From: Trinickia dinghuensis
GTDB lineage: Bacteria > Pseudomonadota > Gammaproteobacteria > Burkholderiales > Burkholderiaceae
Assembly (NCBI RefSeq): GCF_003367175.1
Contig: NZ_QRGA01000003.1
Span: 681-64,680, forward strand
Direction of reading: 5' to 3'
DNA length: 64,000 nucleotides
How positions within the stretch are numbered: position 1 is the first letter of the stretch; the number at the start of each line of letters is the position of its first letter. This document shows, in pieces, positions 36,440 to 45,131 of this stretch. The notes beneath the pieces are model-generated. The model had not been told where the DNA came from. It did no database searches and saw only the letters and a program-made list of their open reading frames with translations. The position numbers were made by a program, and so were the translations under genes.

Positions 36440-36949
36440 ATGAAGCACGCAAGCCCCCCCAACTTCGACGGTGCAGCTTTCAAGCGCGCGCTGGGTCAAT
36501 TCGCAACGGGCGTGACGGTCATCACGACGCGCGCGCCGTCGGGGCAGTTGATCGGCATCACGGCCAGTTCGTTCAACTCGGTATCGCTCGATCCGCCGCT
36601 CGTGCTTTGGTCGCTGGCGACGAAATCGGCCTCGATGCCCGTCTTCCAGACGAACAGCCACTACGTGGTGAACGTGTTGGCCGCGTCGCAGATCGATCTG
36701 TGCCAACGCTTCGCCACGGTCAAGGGCGACCGGTTCGCCGGCGTCTCGCATGCGGCCGGCGATTCGGGCATGCCCGTGCTCGACGGAGCCATCGCCTGGT
36801 TCGAGTGCCATAACCGCAGCCGCTATCAAGAAGGCGACCACGTGATCTTCGTGGGCGAGGTCGAGCGCTGCGGCGTGCATCCGGACGCCGAGGACATCGC
36901 GCCCCTCATTTTTCACGGCGGCGCGTTTCACGGGGTCAAACCGCTTTGA
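36440..36949 (+). CDS. Flavin reductase-like (FMN-binding split barrel) protein
   Basis: The 169-residue protein matches the flavin_reduct family, the small components that supply reduced FMN/FAD to two-component monooxygenases (FKRALGQFATGVTVIT, GITASSFNSVSLDPPLVLW, RFAGVSHAAGDSGMPVLDGAIAWFEC, YQEGDHVIFVGEVE). No monooxygenase partner is adjacent. The upstream gap to msrA (36154-36439, 286 bp) contains no gene but an AT-richer stretch near 36315-36365 that could be a promoter. ATG 36440 is the family start. Confidence 0.92.
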   Translation: MKHASPPNFDGAAFKRALGQFATGVTVITTRAPSGQLIGITASSFNSVSLDPPLVLWSLATKSASMPVFQTNSHYVVNVLAASQIDLCQRFATVKGDRFAGVSHAAGDSGMPVLDGAIAWFECHNRSRYQEGDHVIFVGEVERCGVHPDAEDIAPLIFHGGAFHGVKPL

Positions 36950-37011
36950 ACCGAGCGGCCGGTAGCGCCACATAAGGAACGGAGAACGCCCGCTCGGGCG
37001 GAATCTCGTAT

Positions 37012-37030
37012 CGATCGCTATTCGCGATCG
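37012..37030. terminator. Hairpin between flavin reductase gene and Lrp-type regulator
   Basis: CGATCGC and GCGATCG form a perfect 7-bp stem with a TATTC loop, placed between two convergent 3' ends. It lacks a T-run. Confidence 0.4.
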
Positions 37031-37031
37031 C

Positions 37032-37541
37032 TCAACGCGCAGCCGCAGGAGCCGACGCCGACGCGGGCGTCAGGACAACCGGTACGCCCGAATCCTCCTT
37101 GAGCGTTTCCAAAACGATGTTCGAGCGAATGTCCATGACGCCGGGCGCCTTGTAGAGCTTGGTCAGCACGAACTCGGAGTAGTGCTTGAGGTTGTGCGCG
37201 AGCACCCGCAGCACATAATGGCTTTCACCGGTCACGACAAAGGCGCCGACCACCTCCGGCCAGGCCCGTACCGCGTCGGCGAACCGTTCGTGCCAATTCT
37301 CCTGATCGTTGCGCATCGAAACCTGGACGAAAGCTTCGAGCTCGAAACCGAGCGCTTCCCGGTTCAAGCAAGCCCGATAGCGCTCGATGACGCCCTGTTC
37401 TTCAAGCAGCCGCAGCCGGCGCAAACACGCCGACGGCGATAGCGAGATGCGATCGGCCAGATCGAGATTGCTGATTCGGCCCTCGTTCTGTAAAACGCTC
37501 AGGATACGGCAATCGGTGGCGTCGAGCGTGATCGCGTTCAT
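37032..37541 (-). CDS. kynR: Lrp/AsnC-type regulator of the kynurenine operon (KynR-like)
   Basis: This 169-residue protein has an N-terminal helix-turn-helix (LDATDCRILSVLQNEGRISN, LADRISLSPSACLRRLRLLE, residues 5-50) and a C-terminal RAM ligand domain (EAFVQVSMRND to LETLKEDSGV). It is divergent from kynB, with 129 bp between. In Pseudomonas, KynR of this family activates the kyn genes in response to L-kynurenine. The adjacency makes the same role likely, so the symbol rests on context. The intergenic stretch has an AT-rich block (37560-37582) and GCGA-N5-TCGC (37598-37610) as candidate sites. Confidence 0.85.
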   Translation of the reverse strand: MNAITLDATDCRILSVLQNEGRISNLDLADRISLSPSACLRRLRLLEEQGVIERYRACLNREALGFELEAFVQVSMRNDQENWHERFADAVRAWPEVVGAFVVTGESHYVLRVLAHNLKHYSEFVLTKLYKAPGVMDIRSNIVLETLKEDSGVPVVLTPASASAPAAAR

Positions 37542-37670
37542 TTTTGGCCCCCTTTTTAGGTTTATATCGAATTATGTTCTAGTCTGAGCCTTTCGTGGCG
37601 AGAATTTCGCAAGCACTTTGCGCGCGAAGTTGCCTATCATCGTCGCAAGCTTCCCGATAAGTGAGGAAAC

Positions 37671-38306
37671 ATGCAGGAGACGATCTGGGATATCTCGCCG
37701 CCGATCGAGCCCGGCACGCCCGTGTGGCCGGGCGATACGCCCGTCGCCGTCGAACGGGTATGGCGGATGGAGGCGGGCTCGCCCGTCAACGTTGCGCGGC
37801 TGACGTGTTCGCCGCATACGGGCGCGCATGCCGACGCGCCGCTCCACTACGACGCCGGCGGCGCCGCGATCGGACACGTGCCGCTCGCACCGTACCTCGG
37901 CGCGTGCCGTGTCGTGCATTGCATCGGCGCGGCACCGCTCGTGTTGCCCGAGCATGTGGCGCCGTTTGCCGATGCGCTGCCGCCGCGAGTGCTGTTGCGC
38001 ACCTACGAACGCGCGCCGGTGACGCGCTGGGACGAAGCGTTTTGCGCCGTCGCGCCCGAGACGATCGACTTTCTCGCCGAACGCGGCGTCATGCTGATCG
38101 GAATCGATACGCCTTCGCTCGACCCTCAGGCCTCCAAAACGATGGACTCGCACGCTCGCGTGCGCGCGCATCGCATGTCGATCCTCGAGGGCCTCGTGCT
38201 CGATGCCGTCGCGCCGGGCGACTACGAGTTGATCGCCCTGCCGCTGAAGCTGACGACGCTCGATGCCAGCCCCGTGCGCGCCGTGCTGCGGGCCTGCCCG
38301 CCTTGA
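37671..38306 (+). CDS. kynB: Kynurenine formamidase
   Basis: The 211-residue metal-dependent cyclase-like hydrolase converts N-formylkynurenine to kynurenine and formate. The metal motif [14 protein letters not shown] (48-60) supplies His49, His53 and Asp55, with His59 behind. [20 protein letters not shown] is the normal N-terminus. It is the first gene of kynB-kynU-kynA, second step of the pathway. AGGAAAC precedes the ATG. The 55-bp gap to kynU contains no terminator. Confidence 0.96.
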   Translation: MQETIWDISPPIEPGTPVWPGDTPVAVERVWRMEAGSPVNVARLTCSPHTGAHADAPLHYDAGGAAIGHVPLAPYLGACRVVHCIGAAPLVLPEHVAPFADALPPRVLLRTYERAPVTRWDEAFCAVAPETIDFLAERGVMLIGIDTPSLDPQASKTMDSHARVRAHRMSILEGLVLDAVAPGDYELIALPLKLTTLDASPVRAVLRACPP

Positions 38307-38361
38307 GCGAGCCGAATCGAGCCGAATCCCCTTTTATTGCATCCATTTTTCGAACGAACTC

Positions 38362-39612
38362 ATGAAGACACGCGCCGATGCGATCGCCCTCGATGGTGAC
38401 GATCCCCTTGCCCGCTTACGCGACCGGTTCACTCTGACGCCGGACGTCATCTATCTCGACGGCAACTCGCTGGGCGTGCCGCCCGCCGCCGCGGCCGCGC
38501 GTGCGCAGGCCGTCATCGCCCAGGAGTGGACCGAAGGTCTCATCCGCAGCTGGAATGCGGCAGGCTGGTTCGCACTGCCGCGCCGCCTCGGCGATAAGCT
38601 CGCGCCGCTCGTCGGCGCGGCGAAGGACGAGATCGTCGTCACCGATACGATCTCCGTCAATCTGTTCAAGCTGCTGTCGGCCGCGCTCAAGATGGCGCAC
38701 GATCGCGATCCGAGCCGCCGCGTGATCGTCTCGGAGCGCGCCAATTTCCCGACCGACCTCTACATCGCGCAAGGGCTCATCGAGCAGCTCGACCGCGGCT
38801 ACTCGCTGCGTCTCGTCGACGATCCGGCCGACCTGCCGGACGCGATCGACGAAGACACGGCGGTGGCGATGATCACGCACGTGAACTACCGCACCGGCTA
38901 CATGCACGACATGGCCGCGCTCACGCAGATCATCCAGCGCGCGGGCGCGCTCGCGCTGTGGGACCTCGCCCATTCGGCGGGCGCCGTCCCCGTCGATCTG
39001 AACGGCGTGCATGCCGACTTCGCCGTCGGCTGTACCTACAAGTATTTGAACGGCGGCCCCGGATCGCCCGCGTTCGCCTGGGTGGCGAAGCGCCATCAAG
39101 ATGCCCTCGCGCAGCCGCTCTCGGGCTGGTGGGGACATGCCGCGCCGTTCGAAATGAATCCCGTCTACGCGCCGGGCCAAGGGATCGGCCGCTTCCTGTG
39201 CGGCACGCAGCCGATCGTCTCGATGTCGCTCGTCGAGGCCGGGCTCGATGTCTTTCTCGAAACCGACATGCAGACGATTCGACGCAAATCGCTCGCACTG
39301 ACCGATGCATTCATCGCGCTCGTCGAGGCGCGCTGCGGCGGCCATCCGCTCACGCTGGTCACGCCGCGTGCCCATACGCAGCGCGGCTCGCATGTGAGCA
39401 TCGAGCATCCGCACGGCTATGAAGTCATGCAAGCGCTGATCGCGCGCGGCGTGATCGGCGACTATCGCGAGCCGCGCGTGCTGCGCTTCGGCTTCACGCC
39501 GCTCTACACGCGCTTCGTCGATGTCTGGGATGCCGTCGAAACGCTGCGCGACGTGCTCGACACCGAAGCGTGGCGCGCACCCGAATTCGCGGCTCGCCAC
39601 TCCGTTACCTGA
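38362..39612 (+). CDS. kynU: Kynureninase
   Basis: This 416-residue PLP enzyme splits kynurenine to anthranilate and alanine. The PLP lysine is Lys227 in [15 protein letters not shown], and Asp201 in LWDLAHSAG binds the pyridine nitrogen. [10 protein letters not shown] (29-38) and the [11 protein letters not shown] region are hallmark sequence. The frame is open from 38263, overlapping kynB, but ATG 38362 gives the family length. It is the third enzyme of the aerobic tryptophan-to-anthranilate route and is separated from kynA by 10 bp. Confidence 0.97.
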   Translation: MKTRADAIALDGDDPLARLRDRFTLTPDVIYLDGNSLGVPPAAAAARAQAVIAQEWTEGLIRSWNAAGWFALPRRLGDKLAPLVGAAKDEIVVTDTISVNLFKLLSAALKMAHDRDPSRRVIVSERANFPTDLYIAQGLIEQLDRGYSLRLVDDPADLPDAIDEDTAVAMITHVNYRTGYMHDMAALTQIIQRAGALALWDLAHSAGAVPVDLNGVHADFAVGCTYKYLNGGPGSPAFAWVAKRHQDALAQPLSGWWGHAAPFEMNPVYAPGQGIGRFLCGTQPIVSMSLVEAGLDVFLETDMQTIRRKSLALTDAFIALVEARCGGHPLTLVTPRAHTQRGSHVSIEHPHGYEVMQALIARGVIGDYREPRVLRFGFTPLYTRFVDVWDAVETLRDVLDTEAWRAPEFAARHSVT

Positions 39613-39622
39613 GGAGTCCTAA

Positions 39623-40591
39623 ATGACCACTGGACATATGCGCTTACCGGGCGTGCCCGACACGGCCGAGCCGACGCCTCAGGCTGCAGGAGGCTGCCCG
39701 TTCGGACACGGCGGCGAGCCGGCGGCGGGCGACGCATCAGCCAAGGCGACACCGCACGTGCCCACGGGCGAGGCCGGCTGGCACGACGCCCAGCTCGACT
39801 TCTCGAAGTCGATGAGCTACGGCGACTATCTCTCGCTCGGCTCGATCCTGCACGCGCAGCATCCGCTCTCGCCCGATCACAACGAGATGCTGTTCATCAT
39901 CCAGCATCAGACGAGCGAACTGTGGATGAAGCTGGCGCTCTACGAACTACGCGCGGCGCTCGGCTGCGTGCAGCGCGACGCGTTGCCGCCCGCATTCAAG
40001 ATGCTGGCGCGCGTCTCGCGGATCATGGAGCAGCTCGTGCAAGCGTGGAGCGTGCTGGCCACGATGACACCGTCCGAATACACGGCGATGCGCCCGTACC
40101 TGGGCGCATCCTCGGGCTTTCAGTCGTATCAGTATCGGCAGATCGAATTCGTGCTCGGCAACAAGAACGCGCAGATGCTCAAACCGCACGCGCACCGGCC
40201 CGACGTGCTCGCCGAAGTCAAGGCGACGCTCGAAGCGCCGTCGTTCTACGATGAAGTCGTGCGCCTGCTTGCGCGCCGCGGCTTTTCGATTGCGCCGGAA
40301 CGGCTCGATCGGGATTGGACGCAGCCGACTGTCTACGATGCCTCCGTCGAAGCGGCTTGGCTCGAGGTCTATCGCAATCCGTCGCAGCATTGGGAGCTGT
40401 ACGAGATGGCGGAAGAACTCGTCGATCTCGAGGATGCGTTCCGTCAATGGCGTTTCAGGCACGTGACGACGGTCGAGCGGATCATCGGCTACAAGCAAGG
40501 CACGGGCGGCACGAGCGGCGCGCCGTATCTGCGCAAGATGCTCGACGTCGTGCTGTTCCCCGAGCTTTGGCACGTGCGGACGGTGTTGTAG
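39623..40591 (+). CDS. kynA: Tryptophan 2,3-dioxygenase
   Basis: This 322-residue heme enzyme opens the indole ring of tryptophan to N-formylkynurenine. The proximal heme ligand is His280 ([13 protein letters not shown]). His95 ([10 protein letters not shown]) and Arg172 (YQYRQIEF) are substrate-site residues. The core begins at about residue 60. The first 50 residues are a Pro/Ala/Gly-rich extension containing Cys25-Pro26 (GGCPFGHGG), which resembles a heme regulatory motif. A GAGGAG site overlaps the kynU stop region, so kynU and kynA are likely coupled. No kmo or haao is present, so the route stops at anthranilate. Confidence 0.97.
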   Translation: MTTGHMRLPGVPDTAEPTPQAAGGCPFGHGGEPAAGDASAKATPHVPTGEAGWHDAQLDFSKSMSYGDYLSLGSILHAQHPLSPDHNEMLFIIQHQTSELWMKLALYELRAALGCVQRDALPPAFKMLARVSRIMEQLVQAWSVLATMTPSEYTAMRPYLGASSGFQSYQYRQIEFVLGNKNAQMLKPHAHRPDVLAEVKATLEAPSFYDEVVRLLARRGFSIAPERLDRDWTQPTVYDASVEAAWLEVYRNPSQHWELYEMAEELVDLEDAFRQWRFRHVTTVERIIGYKQGTGGTSGAPYLRKMLDVVLFPELWHVRTVL

Positions 40592-40638
40592 AGCGAGGGC
40601 TGTCGGGCTTAGCCGTTCGCTGCATGCATCGTCTAACC

Positions 40639-40672
40639 GAGCGGTACCCCACAGACGCGTGGGGCACCGCTC
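40639..40672. terminator. Bidirectional terminator between kynA and nadV
   Basis: GAGCGGTACCCCAC (40639-40652) pairs with GTGGGGCACCGCTC (40659-40672), a 14-bp stem with one A-C mismatch and a 6-nt loop. It sits between convergent genes. Confidence 0.75.
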
Positions 40673-40678
40673 GCGGCA

Positions 40679-42439
40679 TTACATCGTCAAGCTGCCGGGT
40701 TCGGGGCAAACCCACGAAGCCTTCAGGCGCTCGCGAATCTGAGCGAGCGTGGTGGTGACCAGCAACTCGCCGTCACGGAAGACGGGCTTCAACTCGCCGC
40801 CGTCGAATTGCTCGAGCGTCTGTTGCTCGTACAGCACGTAGTCGCCGCCTTCTTTTTCGACACGCAGCAGACCGCGCGCGGACTTCTTCGTGCCGTCGTC
40901 GGTAGCCGGGTCCTTGTAGATATCGACCTGCTCGTCGCCGACTTCCGCGTAGATGGCCTTCATCGCCCAGCCGAACGTATCGCGCGAAAGCATGTTGTAC
41001 GTGTACGAGCCGATGCCGAACACGACGTTGCTCGATGCGAAGCCCTTGGCTGCCAAACGGCGCATGATCTCGAACGCGCGCGGCAGCGAAATCGAATCCC
41101 CATAGATCAGACCGACCTTGTCGTTGAGCATCTTGTAGCCCCTCTCCGTCTCGGTGCCGCCGTAGATGTCCCACAGGCACTGCACGGAGCCCTTGCGCTC
41201 CGCTTCGGTGATCGCGAGATTCGTCGCCGCCACCACGTACTTGCCGGCTTCCATCCGGAACGTGCCGTCCGCGCTGCGCGCGAGTTCGCCGTCGTCATAG
41301 CCGGCTAGGATTCGGACCGGGTCGCCCGAGTCGGGGCGGAACACCACGCGGCTTTGCCCCAGCGCATTCGGCTTGCGCGCCAGAATGTCGTCCTTCAACT
41401 CCTTCGCGATGACGGTGATGACGTTCCAGTAATCGAAGGAATCCGACACGAGCGACACCATTCCGGCCGGGTAATCCTGCGTGACGAACTCTCGGATCAC
41501 TTCACGCTCGGCCAAGCGCCGCAATCCCCTCTCTTGATACCCCGTCGCGGCGAGCTCCTTGCGCAGGCGTTCGACTTCGGCCGCGGCCTCGTCATCCGAC
41601 AGCCCCTTCAACGCGGCGGCCGTCGCCGTCGCATCGCTCTTGCCCGTTGCCAGCCGCTTGAGCGTGAACAGAATGCGCAACGTCATCACGCTGTGTTCCG
41701 ACGCCGGAATCGAGCCGCCGACCAGTTCCTTGTCGGCATCGGCGCCGTAATAATCCTCGGCGTAGTCGATGGCGGGAATCGTGTCCGTGCCCGTGAACGA
41801 CAGCAAGTGTCCGGTCCCGCAGCGCATGGCGTCGTGGATGCCGCTCATGCCGCGCATCGAGAAGTCATGCCCTTGCCAGTCGACGAAGGCTTGCGGCGCC
41901 CCCGTCAGGTTGGCGAAGTAGGTCAGCAGCTTGCGGAATTCGAAGGCGAGGGTCGCCACCGTCGACGGCTTCCACAGTTCCGCGCTGAACAGCGTTTCGA
42001 AATACGTGGACACCCACGGAAATTCCGCGTGCGTATTGACGAACACGACCGGCGGCACTTTGATGTTCACGCGCGTCCCCTCCGGCAGCGCGCGCAACTC
42101 GAGCGGCAAATAGCCCAAATCGTGAAGCGCGGCGAGGCGATCGACGGGAACGGCGTCCGGACCCAGCGCGGTGTCCATGCGACGCTTGTATTTGCGCAAC
42201 GCTTCGGCCTTCGGCGCTTGAAAGAACTCGCGCTGGAACACGCCCAGGAAGAATTCCTTGATGAAGCCTTGCAAGCCGAACCAAACGATCTTGTTGTCAT
42301 AGAACTCGCGCAGCACAGGCGCGTATTTCGCCGAGCGCGGCGTGAAGTTCGCGACGAGCTTCGTCGTTTCGCGCGGATACATCCCGGGATGGCCGGTTTT
42401 GTAAAAGTCGGCGAGATTGAAGGGGATCAGTCCGTTCAT
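40679..42439 (-). CDS. nadV: Nicotinamide phosphoribosyltransferase (NadV/NAMPT family)
   Basis: The 586-residue enzyme is predicted to make NMN from nicotinamide and PRPP, the entry step of the two-step nicotinamide salvage route. It has the NAMPT pattern NLADFYKTGHPGMYP, FTPRSAKY, the phosphoribosyl region VFRPDSGDPVRIL, GSVQCLWDIYGG and LIYGDSISLPRAFEIM, and GSYTYNMLSRDTFG near the C-terminus. Length is that of bacterial NadV with an inserted helical segment (about 265-300). ATG follows GAGGAG by 8 bases. It is the second gene of prs-nadV (33-bp gap); the partner supplies its PRPP. Nicotinic acid use is less likely given its resemblance to NAMPT. Confidence 0.93.
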   Translation of the reverse strand: MNGLIPFNLADFYKTGHPGMYPRETTKLVANFTPRSAKYAPVLREFYDNKIVWFGLQGFIKEFFLGVFQREFFQAPKAEALRKYKRRMDTALGPDAVPVDRLAALHDLGYLPLELRALPEGTRVNIKVPPVVFVNTHAEFPWVSTYFETLFSAELWKPSTVATLAFEFRKLLTYFANLTGAPQAFVDWQGHDFSMRGMSGIHDAMRCGTGHLLSFTGTDTIPAIDYAEDYYGADADKELVGGSIPASEHSVMTLRILFTLKRLATGKSDATATAAALKGLSDDEAAAEVERLRKELAATGYQERGLRRLAEREVIREFVTQDYPAGMVSLVSDSFDYWNVITVIAKELKDDILARKPNALGQSRVVFRPDSGDPVRILAGYDDGELARSADGTFRMEAGKYVVAATNLAITEAERKGSVQCLWDIYGGTETERGYKMLNDKVGLIYGDSISLPRAFEIMRRLAAKGFASSNVVFGIGSYTYNMLSRDTFGWAMKAIYAEVGDEQVDIYKDPATDDGTKKSARGLLRVEKEGGDYVLYEQQTLEQFDGGELKPVFRDGELLVTTTLAQIRERLKASWVCPEPGSLTM

Positions 42440-42472
42440 GTTGTTGCTCCTCGGTGCGATGTTGTTGTGGGT

Positions 42473-43321
42473 TCAGACTTGGATAGCGCGCGCATCGCTC
42501 GTCCAGTTGTTGCGCGTGAAGATGGCCGCGTAGCCGTCGAGCAAAGCGTCGAGCCCCTTGCTGAAAATACCGTGGGTCACGTATAGGTAAAGCGGCTGGC
42601 GTGCGCCGCTGCGATTCTGCTTCTCCCGCGCCGTCTGTGCGAGTTCGGTGAAGGTGCGGCCGCCATCGCAGATGTCGTCGACGACGAGCAGCGCGCAATC
42701 GGGCAGATCGCCCTGGATCTCGGTACCCGTAATGACGCCCGTACGGGTATCGCGAATCTTGTCGGCGAAAACGACCGGCAGTTCAAGGTGCGCGGCCAGT
42801 TTGAGAACACGCTTGCGCGCACCGGCATCGGGCGCGACGAGTGCCACGTTCATGCTGCGCGTGCGAATCCGCTCGAGCGCCCGGCGCAAGGCCGGCAGCG
42901 GATCGTCGATGACGATGCGATCGAGCAAGGCAGGCGTGACGTCGCTGTGGGGATCTTGAACCACGACGCGGCGGTAGCACTGCGCATTGATCAAATCGCA
43001 GAACACCTTCGCGCTCAGCGATTCGCCGGGGTTCGCGACCCGATCTTGGCGCGCATACGGGACGTAAGGCAGATGCACGTCGATCGGCGTGCCCGGATAC
43101 GCCCGGCGCAGCGCGTCCGTCGTCATGAGCAGCGTCATGACCGCATCCGCGTTGGGAAGATGCGCTTTCAGTTCGAGTTCGTCGGCGCACACGCCGGCTT
43201 CCACCGTGACGTGCAACTCGCCTCCCGGAAACTTCAAGACCTTCATTTCCACGGGATTGCGAGCGTACCCGGATGCGTCCGAGGAATGCTTCGTGTTGGC
43301 CACCGCGGTGATGCTGATCAT
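42473..43321 (-). CDS. prs: Ribose-phosphate pyrophosphokinase paralogue linked to NAD salvage
   Basis: The 282-residue protein belongs to the PRPP synthetase family (ribose 5-phosphate + ATP to PRPP + AMP). It keeps PYVPYARQDRV, VVVQDPHSD, APDAGARKRV and the PRPP loop VVDDICDGGRTF. It is shorter than the roughly 315-residue housekeeping enzyme, and the loop differs from the usual VDDMVDTAGT, which suggests altered allosteric control. It is translated with nadV, giving PRPP at the point of use. ATG 43321 follows GGAGAGG at 43326-43332; a GTG at 43333 is possible but overlaps that site. It is divergent from nrtR. Confidence 0.88.
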   Translation of the reverse strand: MISITAVANTKHSSDASGYARNPVEMKVLKFPGGELHVTVEAGVCADELELKAHLPNADAVMTLLMTTDALRRAYPGTPIDVHLPYVPYARQDRVANPGESLSAKVFCDLINAQCYRRVVVQDPHSDVTPALLDRIVIDDPLPALRRALERIRTRSMNVALVAPDAGARKRVLKLAAHLELPVVFADKIRDTRTGVITGTEIQGDLPDCALLVVDDICDGGRTFTELAQTAREKQNRSGARQPLYLYVTHGIFSKGLDALLDGYAAIFTRNNWTSDARAIQV

Positions 43322-43333
43322 CGCCCTCTCCAC

Positions 43334-43398
43334 ATAGTTATAAAATTCGACTAACTTGAAGCGCAGTATAGGACTAGATAGTCGAACTTTGCAACTAT
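43334..43398. promoter_or_regulatory. Paired NrtR-type operators in the prs/nrtR divergent promoter
   Basis: Two 19-bp boxes of the form TAGT-N11-ACTA lie at 43335-43353 and 43379-43397, 44 bp apart. Each box is the inverted image of the other: ATAGTT-N6-TTCGACTA at 43334-43353 mirrors TAGTCGAA-N6-AACTAT at 43379-43398, giving a dyad across 65 bp. A third short palindrome, GACTA-GA-TAGTC (43372-43383), overlaps the second box. Their place between prs-nadV and an NrtR-type regulator suggests autoregulated repression of both; this is inference. Confidence 0.75.
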
Positions 43399-43444
43399 CT
43401 TTGCTAAAATATTTTCATGATATCGAGGCAAGGGAGGAGAAACG

Positions 43445-44143
43445 ATGACCAAGGCATACGAGAAGCCGGATGTAAGCGTCGACGTGGTGCTGTTGACGCT
43501 GGCGGAGAAAGGCCTGAAGGTCGCGCTCCATAGACGCGCCAAAGAGCCCTACCCAGGATCGCTGGCGCTGCCGGGCGGGTACATCCATGCGGATGAAGAC
43601 GATTCGCTCGAGGATGCCGCACGCCGCACGTTGCAAGACAAGACGGGGCTGGCGCCGCGCTACCTCGAACAATTGAGGACGTTCGCCGGACCGGGGCGCG
43701 ATCCGCGCGGATGGTCGGTCGCGATCAGCTATGTCGCGCTCGTGCCGTTCGAGGAACTGGCGGCTGTGCCGTCCACCGTCTTCGAGTTCTATTCGGTAGA
43801 CGACATTCCGGCGCTGGCTTTCGACCACTCCGATCAGGTGCGTGCCGCCGTCGAGCGCGTGAGAAACAAGTCGAGCTACTCGACGTTGCCGTGCTGGCTG
43901 CTGCCCGGGAAATTCACGTTGACCCAGCTGCAGCACACCTACGAAGCCGTATTCGGCGAAAGCGTCACGCGCGCCACTTTCCGCTCCAGACTCGGCATCA
44001 AAGTGGGCGATGTGCAGACCGGGGAGGCTGTCGACGAAGCCGGCGTCTTGATTGCGACCGACGACTATCAACTCGGCAACCAAAGACCCGCGCGCCTTTT
44101 CCGCGCGGATAAGCTCGGCCTGTTCAAGCGAGCAAGCTGGTAA
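43445..44143 (+). CDS. nrtR: NrtR-type NUDIX transcriptional regulator of NAD metabolism
   Basis: The 232-residue protein has an N-terminal NUDIX domain (1-145) and a C-terminal winged helix (about 150-225: LPGKFTLTQLQHTYEAVFGESVTRATFRSRL). The NUDIX box is degraded. Where REUxEExGU is expected it reads Arg61-Thr-Leu-Gln-Asp-Lys-Thr-Gly-Leu69, losing the catalytic glutamates, so it should bind but not cleave its ligand. Known NrtR proteins are released from DNA by ADP-ribose and repress NAD genes. The divergent prs-nadV operon fits exactly. AGGGAGGAG precedes the ATG. Its 3' end overlaps the convergent LysR gene by 20 bp. Confidence 0.9.
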   Translation: MTKAYEKPDVSVDVVLLTLAEKGLKVALHRRAKEPYPGSLALPGGYIHADEDDSLEDAARRTLQDKTGLAPRYLEQLRTFAGPGRDPRGWSVAISYVALVPFEELAAVPSTVFEFYSVDDIPALAFDHSDQVRAAVERVRNKSSYSTLPCWLLPGKFTLTQLQHTYEAVFGESVTRATFRSRLGIKVGDVQTGEAVDEAGVLIATDDYQLGNQRPARLFRADKLGLFKRASW

Positions 44144-45020
44144 CCGGATCCGCCTGCCCAAGCAGCCACGCGCGAAACGCCAACGCCTCTTCGCGCTCGG
44201 CCTTCGCGCGCGGATGGACGAGCCAATAACTGTAATCGTTCGGCACGGCCAGATCGAACGGCCTCACCAAACGGCCCGCCTGCAAGTCCCGCTCGGCCAG
44301 CGTCAATCTGCCGAGCGCGACGCCCTGCCCTTGCAGCGCGGCTTGCAATACGAGCCCCGCATCGTCGAACGCAAGCCCCGCATCGAGATCGATGTCCGTC
44401 ACCCCCGCGCGCTCGCACCAGATCCGCCAACCGTCGCGCGGCACGTCGTGGAGCAAACGCATGCCCCGTAGATCAGCCGGCTCGCGCAGCGGCGACGGAC
44501 CGGCCGCGAACGACGGCGCGCAGACGGGGCTCAGCGATTCGCGCGCGATCAGCTCGGCGTTGAAGCCGGGCCACCGTCCCAGCCCCGAGCGAATACCGAC
44601 GTCGAAGCGATCGTCGATGCCGTCCCAAAGCTGCGTCGACGTCGTCAGCTTCAGTTCGATTTGCGGATGCCGTTCCCGAAAAGCGTCGAGCCGCGGCACG
44701 AGCCAACACGCGGCGAACGACGGCAGCACCGTGATCCGCAGCGGACCTTCGACGTCTTGCTTCACGCGCGAAGTCGCCGATGCAATGCGGTCAAGCGCCG
44801 CGGACACTTCCGCAAGATAGCCGCGCCCTTTCTCCGTCATCGTCAGCGAGTGACCGCGCCGCTCGAACAGCCGGAGCCCCAGCCACGCTTCGAGCTGACG
44901 GACTTGATGGCTGATCGCCGCCTGCGTCACGTGCAGTTCGGCTGCAGCCAGGGTGAAGTTCAGATGGCGCGCGGCGGCCTCGAAGGCCCGCAGCGCGCCC
45001 AATGGAGGTAAGCGGCGCAT
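44124..45020 (-). CDS. LysR-family regulator (GcvA-like)
   Basis: The 298-residue protein has the LysR helix-turn-helix (PPLGALRAFEAAARHLNF, AAELHVTQAAISHQVRQLE, residues 5-45) and a periplasmic-binding-protein-like effector domain (GPLRITVLPSFAACWLVPRL from about 92). The sequence style is that of the GcvA/AmpR subgroup. It is divergent from a LysE-type exporter. Its ATG lies inside a perfect 14-bp inverted repeat, so autorepression is likely. An amino acid or related exported metabolite is the probable effector; this is inferred from the neighbour. Confidence 0.92.
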   Translation of the reverse strand: MRRLPPLGALRAFEAAARHLNFTLAAAELHVTQAAISHQVRQLEAWLGLRLFERRGHSLTMTEKGRGYLAEVSAALDRIASATSRVKQDVEGPLRITVLPSFAACWLVPRLDAFRERHPQIELKLTTSTQLWDGIDDRFDVGIRSGLGRWPGFNAELIARESLSPVCAPSFAAGPSPLREPADLRGMRLLHDVPRDGWRIWCERAGVTDIDLDAGLAFDDAGLVLQAALQGQGVALGRLTLAERDLQAGRLVRPFDLAVPNDYSYWLVHPRAKAEREEALAFRAWLLGQADPVTSLLA

Positions 45021-45052
45021 GCGCTCGATAATCTCACCTTATCGAGCGCATG
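45018..45052. promoter_or_regulatory. Perfect 14-bp inverted repeat over the LysR start codon
   Basis: CATGCGCTCGATAA (45018-45031) and TTATCGAGCGCATG (45039-45052) are perfect arms around a 7-bp spacer. The LysR start codon is the first three bases of the left arm. The core ATAA-N7-TTAT resembles a LysR-type site. The repeat also lies about 80 bp upstream of the lysE-like gene. In mRNA it would form a stable hairpin hiding the LysR start. Confidence 0.75.
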
Positions 45053-45131
45053 AAAATACCTCGCTTTGTCGGCCGCGCAAACCTGCGTTTAATGATCGCC
45101 ACCCATCGATCGCTTCACTCAAGGAGAACGC

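Noticed and set aside
40679-43321. prs-nadV as a phage-derived NAD module
   Set aside because: Jumbo phages carry similar genes, but no phage structural, integrase or attachment sequence flanks it, and the NrtR gene with operators fits a chromosomal regulon.
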